Shown in pieces: positions 34,418-43,659 of a stretch of DNA of 64,000 nt. The stretch covers positions 4,040,001 to 4,104,000 of the forward strand of contig NZ_NETK01000001.1 in NCBI RefSeq assembly GCF_002343915.1. The letters are read 5' to 3'. The stretch comes from Nannocystis exedens. GTDB taxonomy: Bacteria; Myxococcota_A; Polyangia; Nannocystales; Nannocystaceae. A program made the translations under genes and the position numbers. The notes below the pieces were generated by a model. The model saw only the letters and a program-made list of their open reading frames with translations, did not search any database and was not told where the DNA came from. Within the stretch, counting starts at the first letter, position 1; every line of letters begins with the position of its first letter.

Positions 34418-35464
34418 ATGAACAAGTTTAATCTACTGGTACTCGGGGCAATGGTGATCGGGCTCTGCAATTGCGGCGACGACGACCCGAACACGAGTGA
34501 AACCGCGACACCGCCGCCGAGCCCGTGTGAGCTCGACTTCGCGGACTGCGCGCCGGACATCTACAATTTCTACTGTTGGAATCAAGGTCCGACCAAGAAC
34601 CATCACGTGATCGGTGGCATGACGATCGAGCCCGAGTTCTATAACGCCTGCGTCTACGTCGACCCGTCGGTCACCTGGGACACAGAAGTCAGGGCCGCGT
34701 GCAGCGCCCGCTGCGAGAACTCCGAACCCGGGTTCGTGTGCAATCCGATGAACTTCTCCTCGGTGGAACCTCCCGACAATCGCCAGACGTGCGAGACGGC
34801 ATCGACGATGAATGCGTCGGTGATCGAACAGACGCTCGGAGCCCCCGCCGCCGCCGCCGCCGAGGACCTTCCGTGCGAACTGGGGGACGACTGCCTCGAT
34901 TACTTCAGCCTCGCGGCCCAGCAGGCGCTCAGCACGCCGCCGACCTCCACGGTCCGATACACCGCGGACACCTTGCTCGAGACCGTGCCCATGGCGTCGC
35001 TCATCATGGTGCAGGGCAACGCCCAGCCCACCCCGGCGACCCAGACGCTGTCCGGAGAGGCCGCGTACACGGCGTACAGCTGCGGATACGACGCTTGTCC
35101 GATCTACCTCCCTCAGCTCGATCTGGCGGCCAATGGGGCGTTCTCGGCCACCATCTCGGGGGGGCCCGTCGCTCCGACCGTCACGAAGACGTTCACCGAC
35201 GTCGAGATCAGCCTCAAGCAGCCGACGATGGGGATCTGGCTGCCGAACTTCGACTACGTGATCTTCCCGCCCGACTCGCTGGTGTTCAACGTGAGCGGCC
35301 TCGTGTCGGGCACCGAAGTCGCCGGGGAGAACGGGCGCTACATCGGGGAGCACATCGTCCGCGGCTACGTGTTCGGCACGCTCGACGGCGGGCTGTCGCT
35401 CTCGGCCCAGGGCGAGCACTCGCTGATCGACTTCGACCTGTACGCCGAGTTCGCCCCCGAGTGA
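34418..35464 (+). CDS. Lipoprotein of unknown function
   Basis: 348 residues, family not recognised. The signal peptide ends in a lipobox-like IGLCNC. The mature part has an acidic Cys-containing first half (CELDFADCAPDIYNFYCW, CSARCENSEPGFVC, CETAST) and a second half of alternating strands (YTAYSCGYDACPIYLPQLDL, VFNVSGLVSGTEV) ending in DFDLYAEFAPE. This suggests a beta-sandwich with disulfides. The ATG at 34418 has GAGG five bases upstream; the ATG at 34403 lacks such a site. Coding GC is slightly lower than in neighbours. No operon partner is obvious. Confidence 0.8.
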   Translation: MNKFNLLVLGAMVIGLCNCGDDDPNTSETATPPPSPCELDFADCAPDIYNFYCWNQGPTKNHHVIGGMTIEPEFYNACVYVDPSVTWDTEVRAACSARCENSEPGFVCNPMNFSSVEPPDNRQTCETASTMNASVIEQTLGAPAAAAAEDLPCELGDDCLDYFSLAAQQALSTPPTSTVRYTADTLLETVPMASLIMVQGNAQPTPATQTLSGEAAYTAYSCGYDACPIYLPQLDLAANGAFSATISGGPVAPTVTKTFTDVEISLKQPTMGIWLPNFDYVIFPPDSLVFNVSGLVSGTEVAGENGRYIGEHIVRGYVFGTLDGGLSLSAQGEHSLIDFDLYAEFAPE

Positions 35465-35562
35465 CCGGCAGCGACGCCGGCACGAGGCCCGAGCCGCGAC
35501 CAGGCCGTCCGCCGCGGGCCGAGAGCCGGCCCGCGCCGGGCACTCGCGCCCTGCGGCGCGGG

Positions 35563-35880
35563 CTAATTCAAGGTGACCATGTCGACGCACCCGAGGTCCA
35601 TCGCAACGCGATAGCAGCTCGGAGAATCCGGCCAGGCCGGTTCATCGAACCTCATCCGCAAGCACATCGTGGGGTCCTGCGGCGAGATCCGCACCTCTGC
35701 GTACTTTCGCCCGGACTCGGATGGATACGAGCAGCCATGCCATACCTGGTCACGGACTGCTTCGGCGGCGGACCCCTGGGCTTCGGGCTCGGCGAACGCC
35801 GCCTCGGGGCCTGCGGACGCGGCGAAGAGGCCGAAGCACGCCGCCTGGATCGGGTGCATGAACGCGTGGATGATCGACAT
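35563..35880 (-). CDS. Small exported protein
   Basis: 105 residues with a probable signal peptide (QAACFGLFAASAGPEAAFA) and a short mature part containing three cysteines (HGCSYP, MCLRM, LGCVD). GAGGAG lies eight bases before the ATG at 35880, favouring it over the longer frame to 35928. No family is recognised. It is convergent with the lipoprotein gene at 34418-35464. Confidence 0.65.
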   Translation of the reverse strand: MSIIHAFMHPIQAACFGLFAASAGPEAAFAEPEAQGSAAEAVRDQVWHGCSYPSESGRKYAEVRISPQDPTMCLRMRFDEPAWPDSPSCYRVAMDLGCVDMVTLN

Positions 35881-36151
35881 CGGCTCGACTCCTCTATCTT
35901 GTGATTTGTCCGGGATCGGCGAGGCCATGCCTGCAGGGACCGACGGCGTGCGAACGATGTATCGCTTGACCGTGCCGTCCAGCGAACGACCACGAAATTG
36001 ATCGCACCATGACCGGCCGCCCGGTCGAGCCCGGATGCGCGCGCATGATTCGATGCCCTGGGCTGGCCTCGCGCGCCGGATCGACGGTCTGGGCTCGGCG
36101 CCGAACCGGCGTCCCTTCAGCCTGCACAGCCCGCCTCGGGGCGACGCGCCA

Positions 36152-38290
36152 TCACTCCCCCGCGCGCACGCCGAGCGCCCGCTCGACGTCGCGGACGCGG
36201 ATCTCCTGCAGCTCCTGCTCGACGCGGCCGCGCTCCTCGTGGATCGAGTAATCCGTCTCGACCGCCGCCAGCCCCTCGCCGATGCGCTCGATCGTGCGGG
36301 CCAGCCCGCCGGGGCCGAAGTACTGCCCGCCCTCCGTCTCGAGCCCGTCCGGCGTCTCGCGCAGCTGCACTGCCAGCGTCCCGAGGCTGTCCGCGGCCGC
36401 CAGCGCCACCTCGACCCGACGCCGCTCCTGCGCCTGCTCGGCCCGCTCGATCTTCCCGTCGAGCCGCAGCCACTCCTTGAGCCGCACTTTATAAGCGGCC
36501 GACTGCGGCACCTTGTCGATCGCCTCGTGCGCCAGCGACGGGAACCGCCAGTAGGGCTGGTTCTGCGACGGCAGGTAGCGCGCGCTCTCGTGGTGACGGC
36601 GGGCCATGAACATCCCGACCAGCAGCGCGTGGTCGAGCAGCAGCGACGCCGCCGTCCCGGGTGCCGTCACCACCGGCCCCGCCTTGGCGAGCCGCGGCTC
36701 CCACGCGCGCGCCGGCCCGCGCTCGACCTGCTGCGCGAACTTCGGATCGGTCGAGATCGTCAGCGTCGAGCCGACCAGCGCCACGTGGACCTCGCGCCAC
36801 GTCGGCACCGTCACCACGTGGCCGCGCGACTTGCCGCGCTTCACCTTCAGCCCGGCCAGGCCGAGCGGCGAGCTCGGGATCTTCGCCATCGTCACCGCGA
36901 CGAGCGCCGCGGCCGTGACCGGATCTTTGAACCCGAGCGCGAGGTTGAAGCCGAGCTCCGCCTTCCCGCCGCCGCGGGCCAGCGCGTTCACGTCCTTGCT
37001 CGTCAGCGCGAAGCTCATTGTCCCGTCGAGCAGCTCGAGCGCCGCCTTCGGGTCGCCGCCGAGGTTGCGCTGCAGCTCCGCGGACAGCCCGTCGACGCTC
37101 TTGCCGAGCGTGCGCAGCAGCGAGTCGAGCGCCGCGAGCCCCTCGCCCACCGCGAGCGTCCCGCCGGCGCCGAACAGCACCCGCTCGCTCGCTGCCGTGA
37201 TCGCCAGCGGCGGCGCCGACCCGGCCGTCACCACGCGCCGCAGCGGCGCCGACTCCGGCACCTGCACGCGCGCCGTCCCGACGATCGCCTCGGGCGCCAG
37301 CGACAGCTCCAGCGCGATCGGCCCCAGCGGCCCGAACACCGCGCTCCACAGCTCCTGTTCGCGCCGTCGTCGCTCGCGGAATTGCGTCTCGGACGCGCGC
37401 TGCTCGGCCACCACCTGCTCCCACCGCGCGACCTCCTCGGCCGTGCCGCCGTGCTCGCGCAGCCGCTGCAGCTCCTGCTCCGCCCAGCTCGCGACCCCCT
37501 GGTCGTCGATGCGGCGGGCCGCCTCGATCTCCGCGCGGATCATCCCGCCGACGTCGATGAACGCGACAAGGTCGCGCGGCGCCGCCGGGCCCATCGCCTC
37601 CTGCCACCGCCGCGACGCCGTCAGACCGCGGGCCGGGTCGACGCCGGCCAGCTCGCGGGCGAAGTCGTAGGGCGCGAGGTTCTGGTTGCCGACCATCACC
37701 ACGAACGCGAAGTCGTCGCGCAGCACCAGTTGATTGCGTGCACCTGGCTCCTGGGCCAGGACGATCCCGCGGTCCTCGTAGACCGACTCGAGCGAGCCGC
37801 CGAGCTTCGCGCCCAGCCGATCGACGAAGCTGCGGAAGCGGTCGGGGTCGGTCAGCGAGACGAAGTAGCAGATCGTCTCGCTGCCCGCGTCGAGCAGCGC
37901 CACGCCGAGCGGCCGCTCCGGGTCGACTCCGATCTCGGGCCAGCGCGCCGGGTCGAGGAAATTGTGGCCGAACGACTGCTCGAGGTACGCCCCCGCCTGC
38001 TCGTAGTACGGGCGGTACCTCTCGAACAGCGCCGCCCCGTCGACCACGCGCAGCAGGTGGCGCACGCTCGCCGCGCTCACCGCCATACCTGTCCTTTCGG
38101 GCAGCAGGTCGATCGGCGCCTGCGCCGGCGCCACGACCTGGGGCGGCGCGGCGTTGCGCGACGTCGTCGCTGCGGGCGCCGTCGTCGACGCCGTCGGCGA
38201 CGCCGTCGCCGTCTCCGGCTTGGGTCGACAGCCGGCGGCGACGAGCCCCGTCGCCAGCACCGCGGACCACAACGGCGAATACGAGCGCAT
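36152..38290 (-). CDS. Large lipoprotein, DUF3352-like
   Basis: 712 residues. The signal peptide ends in LVAAGC (Cys ~21), then a Thr/Ala/Pro linker precedes the body. The body alternates short strands and amphipathic helices with phrases such as LGVALLDAGSETICYFVSLTD, VYEDRGIVLAQEP and FVVMVGNQNL, shortened patterns that recall DUF3352-type proteins in which repeated alpha/beta units compare error-like values. A charged helical stretch (~285-330) and a C-terminal coiled segment (EERGRVEQELQEIRVRDVERAL) are clear. Function is unknown; the family link is tentative. A coding palindrome unit lies at 38087-38104 near the N-terminus. The cupin lipoprotein gene 53 bases upstream is on the same strand. 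Confidence 0.75.
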   Translation of the reverse strand: MRSYSPLWSAVLATGLVAAGCRPKPETATASPTASTTAPAATTSRNAAPPQVVAPAQAPIDLLPERTGMAVSAASVRHLLRVVDGAALFERYRPYYEQAGAYLEQSFGHNFLDPARWPEIGVDPERPLGVALLDAGSETICYFVSLTDPDRFRSFVDRLGAKLGGSLESVYEDRGIVLAQEPGARNQLVLRDDFAFVVMVGNQNLAPYDFARELAGVDPARGLTASRRWQEAMGPAAPRDLVAFIDVGGMIRAEIEAARRIDDQGVASWAEQELQRLREHGGTAEEVARWEQVVAEQRASETQFRERRRREQELWSAVFGPLGPIALELSLAPEAIVGTARVQVPESAPLRRVVTAGSAPPLAITAASERVLFGAGGTLAVGEGLAALDSLLRTLGKSVDGLSAELQRNLGGDPKAALELLDGTMSFALTSKDVNALARGGGKAELGFNLALGFKDPVTAAALVAVTMAKIPSSPLGLAGLKVKRGKSRGHVVTVPTWREVHVALVGSTLTISTDPKFAQQVERGPARAWEPRLAKAGPVVTAPGTAASLLLDHALLVGMFMARRHHESARYLPSQNQPYWRFPSLAHEAIDKVPQSAAYKVRLKEWLRLDGKIERAEQAQERRRVEVALAAADSLGTLAVQLRETPDGLETEGGQYFGPGGLARTIERIGEGLAAVETDYSIHEERGRVEQELQEIRVRDVERALGVRAGE
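38087..38104. repeat. Coding copy of the 18-bp palindrome
   Basis: ACCTGTCCTTTCGGGCAG, encoding LLPERTG in the linker of the large lipoprotein. Confidence 0.5.
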
Positions 38291-38343
38291 ATCCCATCCT
38301 AGCACCGGGTCGACGCGCCGGCGTTCGCCCGCGCGCCCCGGTC

Positions 38344-38841
38344 TCACGGCGACGCCGGCACCCGCTCCCACGCGTCGTACTTGGCCGCCGGCTCGGGCCC
38401 TGCGAACACCTGGATCGCCACCAGCGGCTCGGGTCCGTTCTCGAAGCTGACGAGCGCGCCCGGCGGCATGTAGATCGTCGTCCCCGGGCCCACCTCGTGC
38501 GATTGGCCGTCGATCATGAACTTGCCCGAGCCGCTGAGGATGTGAATGTACTCCTCGGTCGGGTCGCGGTGCTCGGGCACCTTACCCCCCGGGGCCATCT
38601 CGAGCTTGCCGAGGAACGCGTTCTGGCCCCGCGCGAGCGCCCAGATCTGCGCCGCCCCGCCGCCCTTCTGCCGGTGTTCGGCCTGCGCCAGCGACGTCAC
38701 CGCCGCCGGCAGCGGCGGCGACTTCGGCGGCTCCGGCTTTGCGACCTCCGCGGGCGTCGGCTCGCTCTTCGTCGTCGGCGCGCGGTCGCAGCCCGCGGTC
38801 ATCGCAATCAGAAAGAGGATCGCCGAGCCGGTGCGTGACAT
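38344..38841 (-). CDS. Cupin-domain lipoprotein
   Basis: 165 residues. The signal peptide ends in a lipobox-like MTAGC. A Pro/Lys/Glu linker follows, then a cupin-2 beta-barrel with the two metal-binding motifs VPEHRDPTEEYIHILSG and GTTIYMPPGALVSF, the second lacking the usual His. It could bind a metal and a small ligand in the periplasm; a sugar or signal-sensing role is a guess. It is the first gene of a probable two-gene transcript with the large lipoprotein 53 bases downstream. Confidence 0.85.
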   Translation of the reverse strand: MSRTGSAILFLIAMTAGCDRAPTTKSEPTPAEVAKPEPPKSPPLPAAVTSLAQAEHRQKGGGAAQIWALARGQNAFLGKLEMAPGGKVPEHRDPTEEYIHILSGSGKFMIDGQSHEVGPGTTIYMPPGALVSFENGPEPLVAIQVFAGPEPAAKYDAWERVPASP

Positions 38842-38901
38842 CGCGCCGCAACGTATATCACGACGCGTGCGCCTCGCAACGGCGCACCGAGGTCGAGTCG
38901 C

Positions 38902-39390
38902 TCATGCGGACAGTGCCCGCTCGACGGCCTGCATCACCTCGGGCGCGAGCGGCTCGATCTGCGGCTCGAAGCGGTGCGACACCCGGCCGTCCTTGCCGAC
39001 CAGGAACTTCGTGAAGTTCCACTTGATCTCGCCGCGCAGCCCTTCGGGCAGCTCCTCGGTCAGGGTGCGATACAGCGGCGACTTGTCGCCCTTGGCCTTG
39101 ACCTTCTCGAACAGCGGGAAGTTGATCTGAAACCGCGTCGCGCAGAACTGCTGGATCTCCTCCGGCGAGCCCGGCTCCTGCGCGCCGAAGTCGTTGCAGG
39201 GGAACCCGAGCACCGAGAAGCCGCGGCCGCGGAAACGCTGGTGCAGCGCCTCGAGCGCGTGGTACTGCGGGGTCAGCCCGCACTGGGAGGCGGTGTTCAC
39301 GATCAGGAGCACCTGGCCGCGGTAGTCGGCGAGCGAGCGGGGCGCGCCGGCGAGGGTCCGGACTTCGTGGTCGAGCGCGGGGCCTTGCAT
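38902..39390 (-). CDS. Glutathione peroxidase (thioredoxin-fold peroxidase)
   Basis: 162 residues, the normal bacterial GPx length. NTASQCGLTPQY carries the catalytic (peroxidatic) Cys ~36, GFPCNDFGAQEPG the second conserved block and KWNFTKFLVGKDG the Trp/Asn block. Cys appears in place of selenocysteine, so it probably uses thioredoxin to reduce hydroperoxides. The ATG at 39390 is the family start; the longer frame upstream is not GPx-like. It is divergent from the MpaB-like oxygenase gene with 82 bases between. Confidence 0.93.
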   Translation of the reverse strand: MQGPALDHEVRTLAGAPRSLADYRGQVLLIVNTASQCGLTPQYHALEALHQRFRGRGFSVLGFPCNDFGAQEPGSPEEIQQFCATRFQINFPLFEKVKAKGDKSPLYRTLTEELPEGLRGEIKWNFTKFLVGKDGRVSHRFEPQIEPLAPEVMQAVERALSA

Positions 39391-39472
39391 GGCCGGCACC
39401 CTACCACGCCGCCGTCCGCGCGGGGCGGCCTCCTCGCGTGCGCGCGGCCCGACGTGTGGCACGCTCGTGGCC

Positions 39473-40636
39473 ATGTCCGACGTCCCTGCCCGCGTCCACA
39501 ACCTCGCGGCCGCGCGCGCCCAGTTCGGCGACCTCATCGGCCGACTCCTGCCCGCCTTCGAGCGCGCCGACCCGCTCGCCGACGCGGCCGCGGCCTGGCT
39601 CTCCACCTGTCCCGAAGGACATGCCGTCTTCGAGGCCGCGCTGGTCCGGCCCGAGCGCGCCCCCGAGCCCGTCGCTGCCCTGCTCGAGTCGGTCGCCGGC
39701 CTGCCGGAGTGGGCCCGGCCGGCCCGGCTCGCGCGCGCCAGTCATTTGTTCTCGCGGGCAGGTGTGGTCGGCGGCTTCGTCCTCGGCCTGCGCTCGCTCG
39801 TGCTGGGCTACGCCGCCCCGGCCGGCAACAAGCCGCTGGCCTTCAGCGGTCGCCTGCGCGAGGCCGCCCCGCGCCGGCTCGCCGAGACCGCCCGCTTCGT
39901 CACCGCCGTGTGCGAGCCCGGCGGCCTCTTGCCCGGCGGGGAGGGTCGCGCGATCGCCCTGCGCGTGCGCCTCATGCACGCCCAGGTGCGCCGCCTCCTG
40001 CTCGCCACCGGCCGCTGGGACCGCGCCGCCTGGGCCGTGCCGATCAACCAGCACGACATGCTCGCCACCGGCCTCCTCTTCAGCCACATCTACCTCGACG
40101 GCCTGCGCCTGCTCGGCCTCCAGGTCGGCCCTGAAGAGGCCGACGACTACGTCCACCTGTGGCGCCTGGCCAGCTGGATCCTCGGCGTCGACGGCGAGCT
40201 CGTGCCCGATCGCGAGCCGGCCGCGCGGCGCCTGGCCGAGTGCATCTTCCTCACCCAGGGTCCGCCTGACGCCGACTCGCGGGCGCTCACCGCTGCGCTG
40301 TTGCAGGCGCCCCTCCAGGCCGCGCGCACGCCCGGCGAGCGTCGCGTCGCCGCTGCCCGCGTGCGCCTCAGCGCCAGCATCTGCCGCCACCTCGTCGGGC
40401 ACGGCCTCGCCGACGCGCTCGGCGTCCCGTCCGAGCGCCACCCCTTCTCCGTCCCGCTGCTCGCCTCCGTGTTCGGCGGCCTCGACCGGCTGCGCGCCGC
40501 CCTCCCGCCGATCGACGCCTCCGCCGTCGCGCTCGGCCGCCGCTACTGGGACCTCGTCGTCGCCGTCGGCATGAACGGCGAGCGCCCGACCTACCCCATG
40601 CCCGAACGCCTCGGCCGCCGCCCCACCGCCGCCTGA
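39473..40636 (+). CDS. MpaB-like oxygenase (DUF2236/rubber-oxygenase family)
   Basis: 387 residues. RLMHAQVRRLLLATGRWD, then PINQHDMLATGLLFSHIYLDGLRLLGL and YVHLWRLASWILGVDGELVP, match in order the blocks of the ER-bound oxygenase MpaB / latex-clearing protein catalytic domain, which binds haem b and cleaves olefinic chains. His of MHAQVRR and of YVHLWR are candidate haem ligands. There is no signal peptide. The substrate might be a terpenoid or carotenoid; this is inference. A palindrome unit at 39605-39622 encodes TCPEGHA near the N-terminus. The ATG at 39473 was chosen over upstream starts outside the fold. A strong 15-bp hairpin separates it from the photolyase gene. Confidence 0.85.
   Translation: MSDVPARVHNLAAARAQFGDLIGRLLPAFERADPLADAAAAWLSTCPEGHAVFEAALVRPERAPEPVAALLESVAGLPEWARPARLARASHLFSRAGVVGGFVLGLRSLVLGYAAPAGNKPLAFSGRLREAAPRRLAETARFVTAVCEPGGLLPGGEGRAIALRVRLMHAQVRRLLLATGRWDRAAWAVPINQHDMLATGLLFSHIYLDGLRLLGLQVGPEEADDYVHLWRLASWILGVDGELVPDREPAARRLAECIFLTQGPPDADSRALTAALLQAPLQAARTPGERRVAAARVRLSASICRHLVGHGLADALGVPSERHPFSVPLLASVFGGLDRLRAALPPIDASAVALGRRYWDLVVAVGMNGERPTYPMPERLGRRPTAA
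39605..39622. repeat. Coding copy of the 18-bp palindrome
   Basis: ACCTGTCCCGAAGGACAT in the MpaB-like gene. Confidence 0.55.
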
Positions 40637-40654
40637 ATCCTCTGACGAAGAACC

Positions 40655-40693
40655 TGTCCTTTGGGTCATTCACATGACATGACCCAAAGGACA
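40655..40693 (+). terminator. 15-bp perfect inverted repeat built on a palindrome unit
   Basis: TGTCCTTTGGGTCAT (40655-40669) pairs perfectly with ATGACCCAAAGGACA (40679-40693) over nine bases. The left arm is itself a repeat unit (40652-40669). It lies 18 bases after the MpaB-like gene stop and ~48 bases before the photolyase start, so it could terminate or attenuate. Confidence 0.7.
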
Positions 40694-40741
40694 CCTCTCC
40701 GTCCTCGCGCGCACGTTCCCCGCCCGTCCCCGCGCTTCCCC

Positions 40742-42180
<1,439 letters not shown>

Positions 42181-42193
<13 letters not shown>

Positions 42194-42690
42194 GCCGCCG
42201 CGACGAACGACTTTTCCATCTTGACGCAGGCCATGGGCCGGCCGCTTCGGAGCGTATGCACTGCCGGCGCGAGCGCGCGGAAGCCGTTCGCCGCGTAGAA
42301 CGGGACCGCGACCAGCGACGCGTCCACGCGGATCCCCGCGGCTCCGCCCTGCCGGGCGACCGCCTCGGCGGCGGCGAGCAGCGCCGATCCGACCCCGCGC
42401 CGACTGGCGTCGCCGCGCACGTACACGGCGATCCGATGCTCCCTGGCCTCGACGCGGTGCCCGGCGAACCCGAGGACCCGCCCCTGACCGTCGACCGCGA
42501 CGAAGAAGCGCTCCCCGTTCGCCATCGCCCGCAGATAACGCCTCCCGCTGCGCGGCGCACCCCAGTCGGCCACGACCTCGGGCGCGTAGGCCGCGGGGCC
42601 CAGCGAGCGGATCGAGGCGACGTGCGCCGCTGCAATGCCGGCCGCGTCCTCGAAGATCGCCGGGCGGATCTGGAACTCGAAGGCGGTCAC
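42181..42690 (-). CDS. GNAT-family N-acetyltransferase
   Basis: 169 residues. FQIRPAIFEDAAGIAAAHVASI begins the fold; VYVRGDASRRGVGSALLAAAE has the acetyl-CoA-binding RRGVGS, and VPFYAANGFRAL the late motif. The acceptor is unknown. The GTG at 42690 starts just ahead of the domain; the frame upstream to 42741 is proline/arginine-rich. The 3' end overlaps the photolyase stop by 13 bases in convergent orientation. Confidence 0.85.
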
Positions 42691-42824
42691 CGCGGGCGAG
42701 TGTACCTCGTCGGCGGCCGGCCGGGGCCGACGAACGACCACCGGGCGCGGCCTCGAGCTGGCCAGGAGGTCGCCCGTGATCGATCGCGGGGGCCGGCGCT
42801 GCCCGCGAAGGGCAGCCAGCCCTC

Positions 42825-42884
42825 ACATGTCTTCATGGGCATGTTTCGACAAGCATGTCCCTAGAAACATGTCTGTTCGGTCAT
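42825..42884. repeat. Four-period palindrome array
   Basis: Tetramers ACAT, GCAT, GCAT, ACAT and TCAT begin at 42825, 42839, 42853, 42867 and 42881: strict 14-base spacing over 60 bp. Inner 10-mers are GTCTTCATGG, GTTTCGACAA, GTCCCTAGAA and GTCTGTTCGG. The last tetramer contains the stop codon of the minus-strand gene at 42881. Confidence 0.85.
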
Positions 42885-43540
42885 TTGCACTCGAGCGCCA
42901 CCCGCTCGGCCTCGCCGACGATCTCCGGCGGCGCGCCGCTGGTACACACCGTCACGTTCGTCGACCCCCCCTCGACCGTCACCACCGCGCGCTCGGCCGT
43001 CAGCCGCGACGCGTTGACGCTGGCCATGTCGGCGGCCGCGATCGCCAGCTCCGGTCCGGCGCCGGCCAGCGCCACGTAGCTCGCGTCGCGGGCGACCACG
43101 TTCGCCGCGATCTCCGTCAACTCGGTCGCCTCGACCACGCTCGACAGCTCGGCCTCGATCGCCAGCGCCTCGCGCGCCCCGCTCACGCGGACCACCGCGC
43201 GGTCGGTCGCGAACACCCCGACCAGGGCCGGCACCTCCAGCGTCACCGTCGGGATCGCCTTGAGCTCTTGGAGCAGGTTGGGGTTGACCGCGATGGACAA
43301 CAGCCCGTCCCCGTGGACCTCGGTGAACAGCCGCCCGAGCGCGTTCGCGTCGCCGGTCACGCGCAGCGTCACGTCGGCCTCCGGGTCGAGCTCGGGGCGC
43401 ACCGTCACCGTCACCTCGAAGTCGTCGAACACCTCGATCTGCGAGAACGGCGGCACCGTGCGCACCGTCTCCGCGGGCCTCCCGTCGCCCTTCAGCTCAC
43501 AGCCCGCCAGCAGCGCGAGCGTTGCGATCGTCCTGCGCAC
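42881..43540 (-). CDS. DUF2807 (GIN-domain)-like lipoprotein
   Basis: 219 residues. The GTG at 43540 gives a short lipoprotein signal peptide with lipobox LLAGC. The mature part is a right-handed beta-helix-like repeat of short strands: ETVRTVPPFSQIEVFDDFEVTV, then repeating V-rich rungs such as VTLEVPALVGVFA and ASYVALAGAGPELAIAAAD. This fits the GIN/DUF2807 adhesin-like family found as single-domain envelope proteins. Function is unknown, probably a surface or periplasmic structural protein. The stop codon TGA is the last tetramer of a four-period palindrome array. Confidence 0.82.
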   Translation of the reverse strand: MRRTIATLALLAGCELKGDGRPAETVRTVPPFSQIEVFDDFEVTVTVRPELDPEADVTLRVTGDANALGRLFTEVHGDGLLSIAVNPNLLQELKAIPTVTLEVPALVGVFATDRAVVRVSGAREALAIEAELSSVVEATELTEIAANVVARDASYVALAGAGPELAIAAADMASVNASRLTAERAVVTVEGGSTNVTVCTSGAPPEIVGEAERVALECK

Positions 43541-43659
43541 GGACGGCACCCTAGCGCGTCCCGGCCCTCGCCGGGCGCGCGATGTGTCCGTGCGGAAGCG
43601 CCCGCCGCCCGCCACGGCAGGCGTGGACGGCCTCGCCGCGCGCGTGGCAGCATCCTGCG

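Noticed and set aside
40661..40741. TTG start for the photolyase
   Set aside because: The added 27 residues run through the hairpin and are not part of the class II fold; ATG 40742 fits family length.
42825..42884. Possible CRISPR array
   Set aside because: Only 10-14 bases between repeats, no conserved 25-35-bp repeat, no spacers of 30 or more bases, no cas genes in the window.
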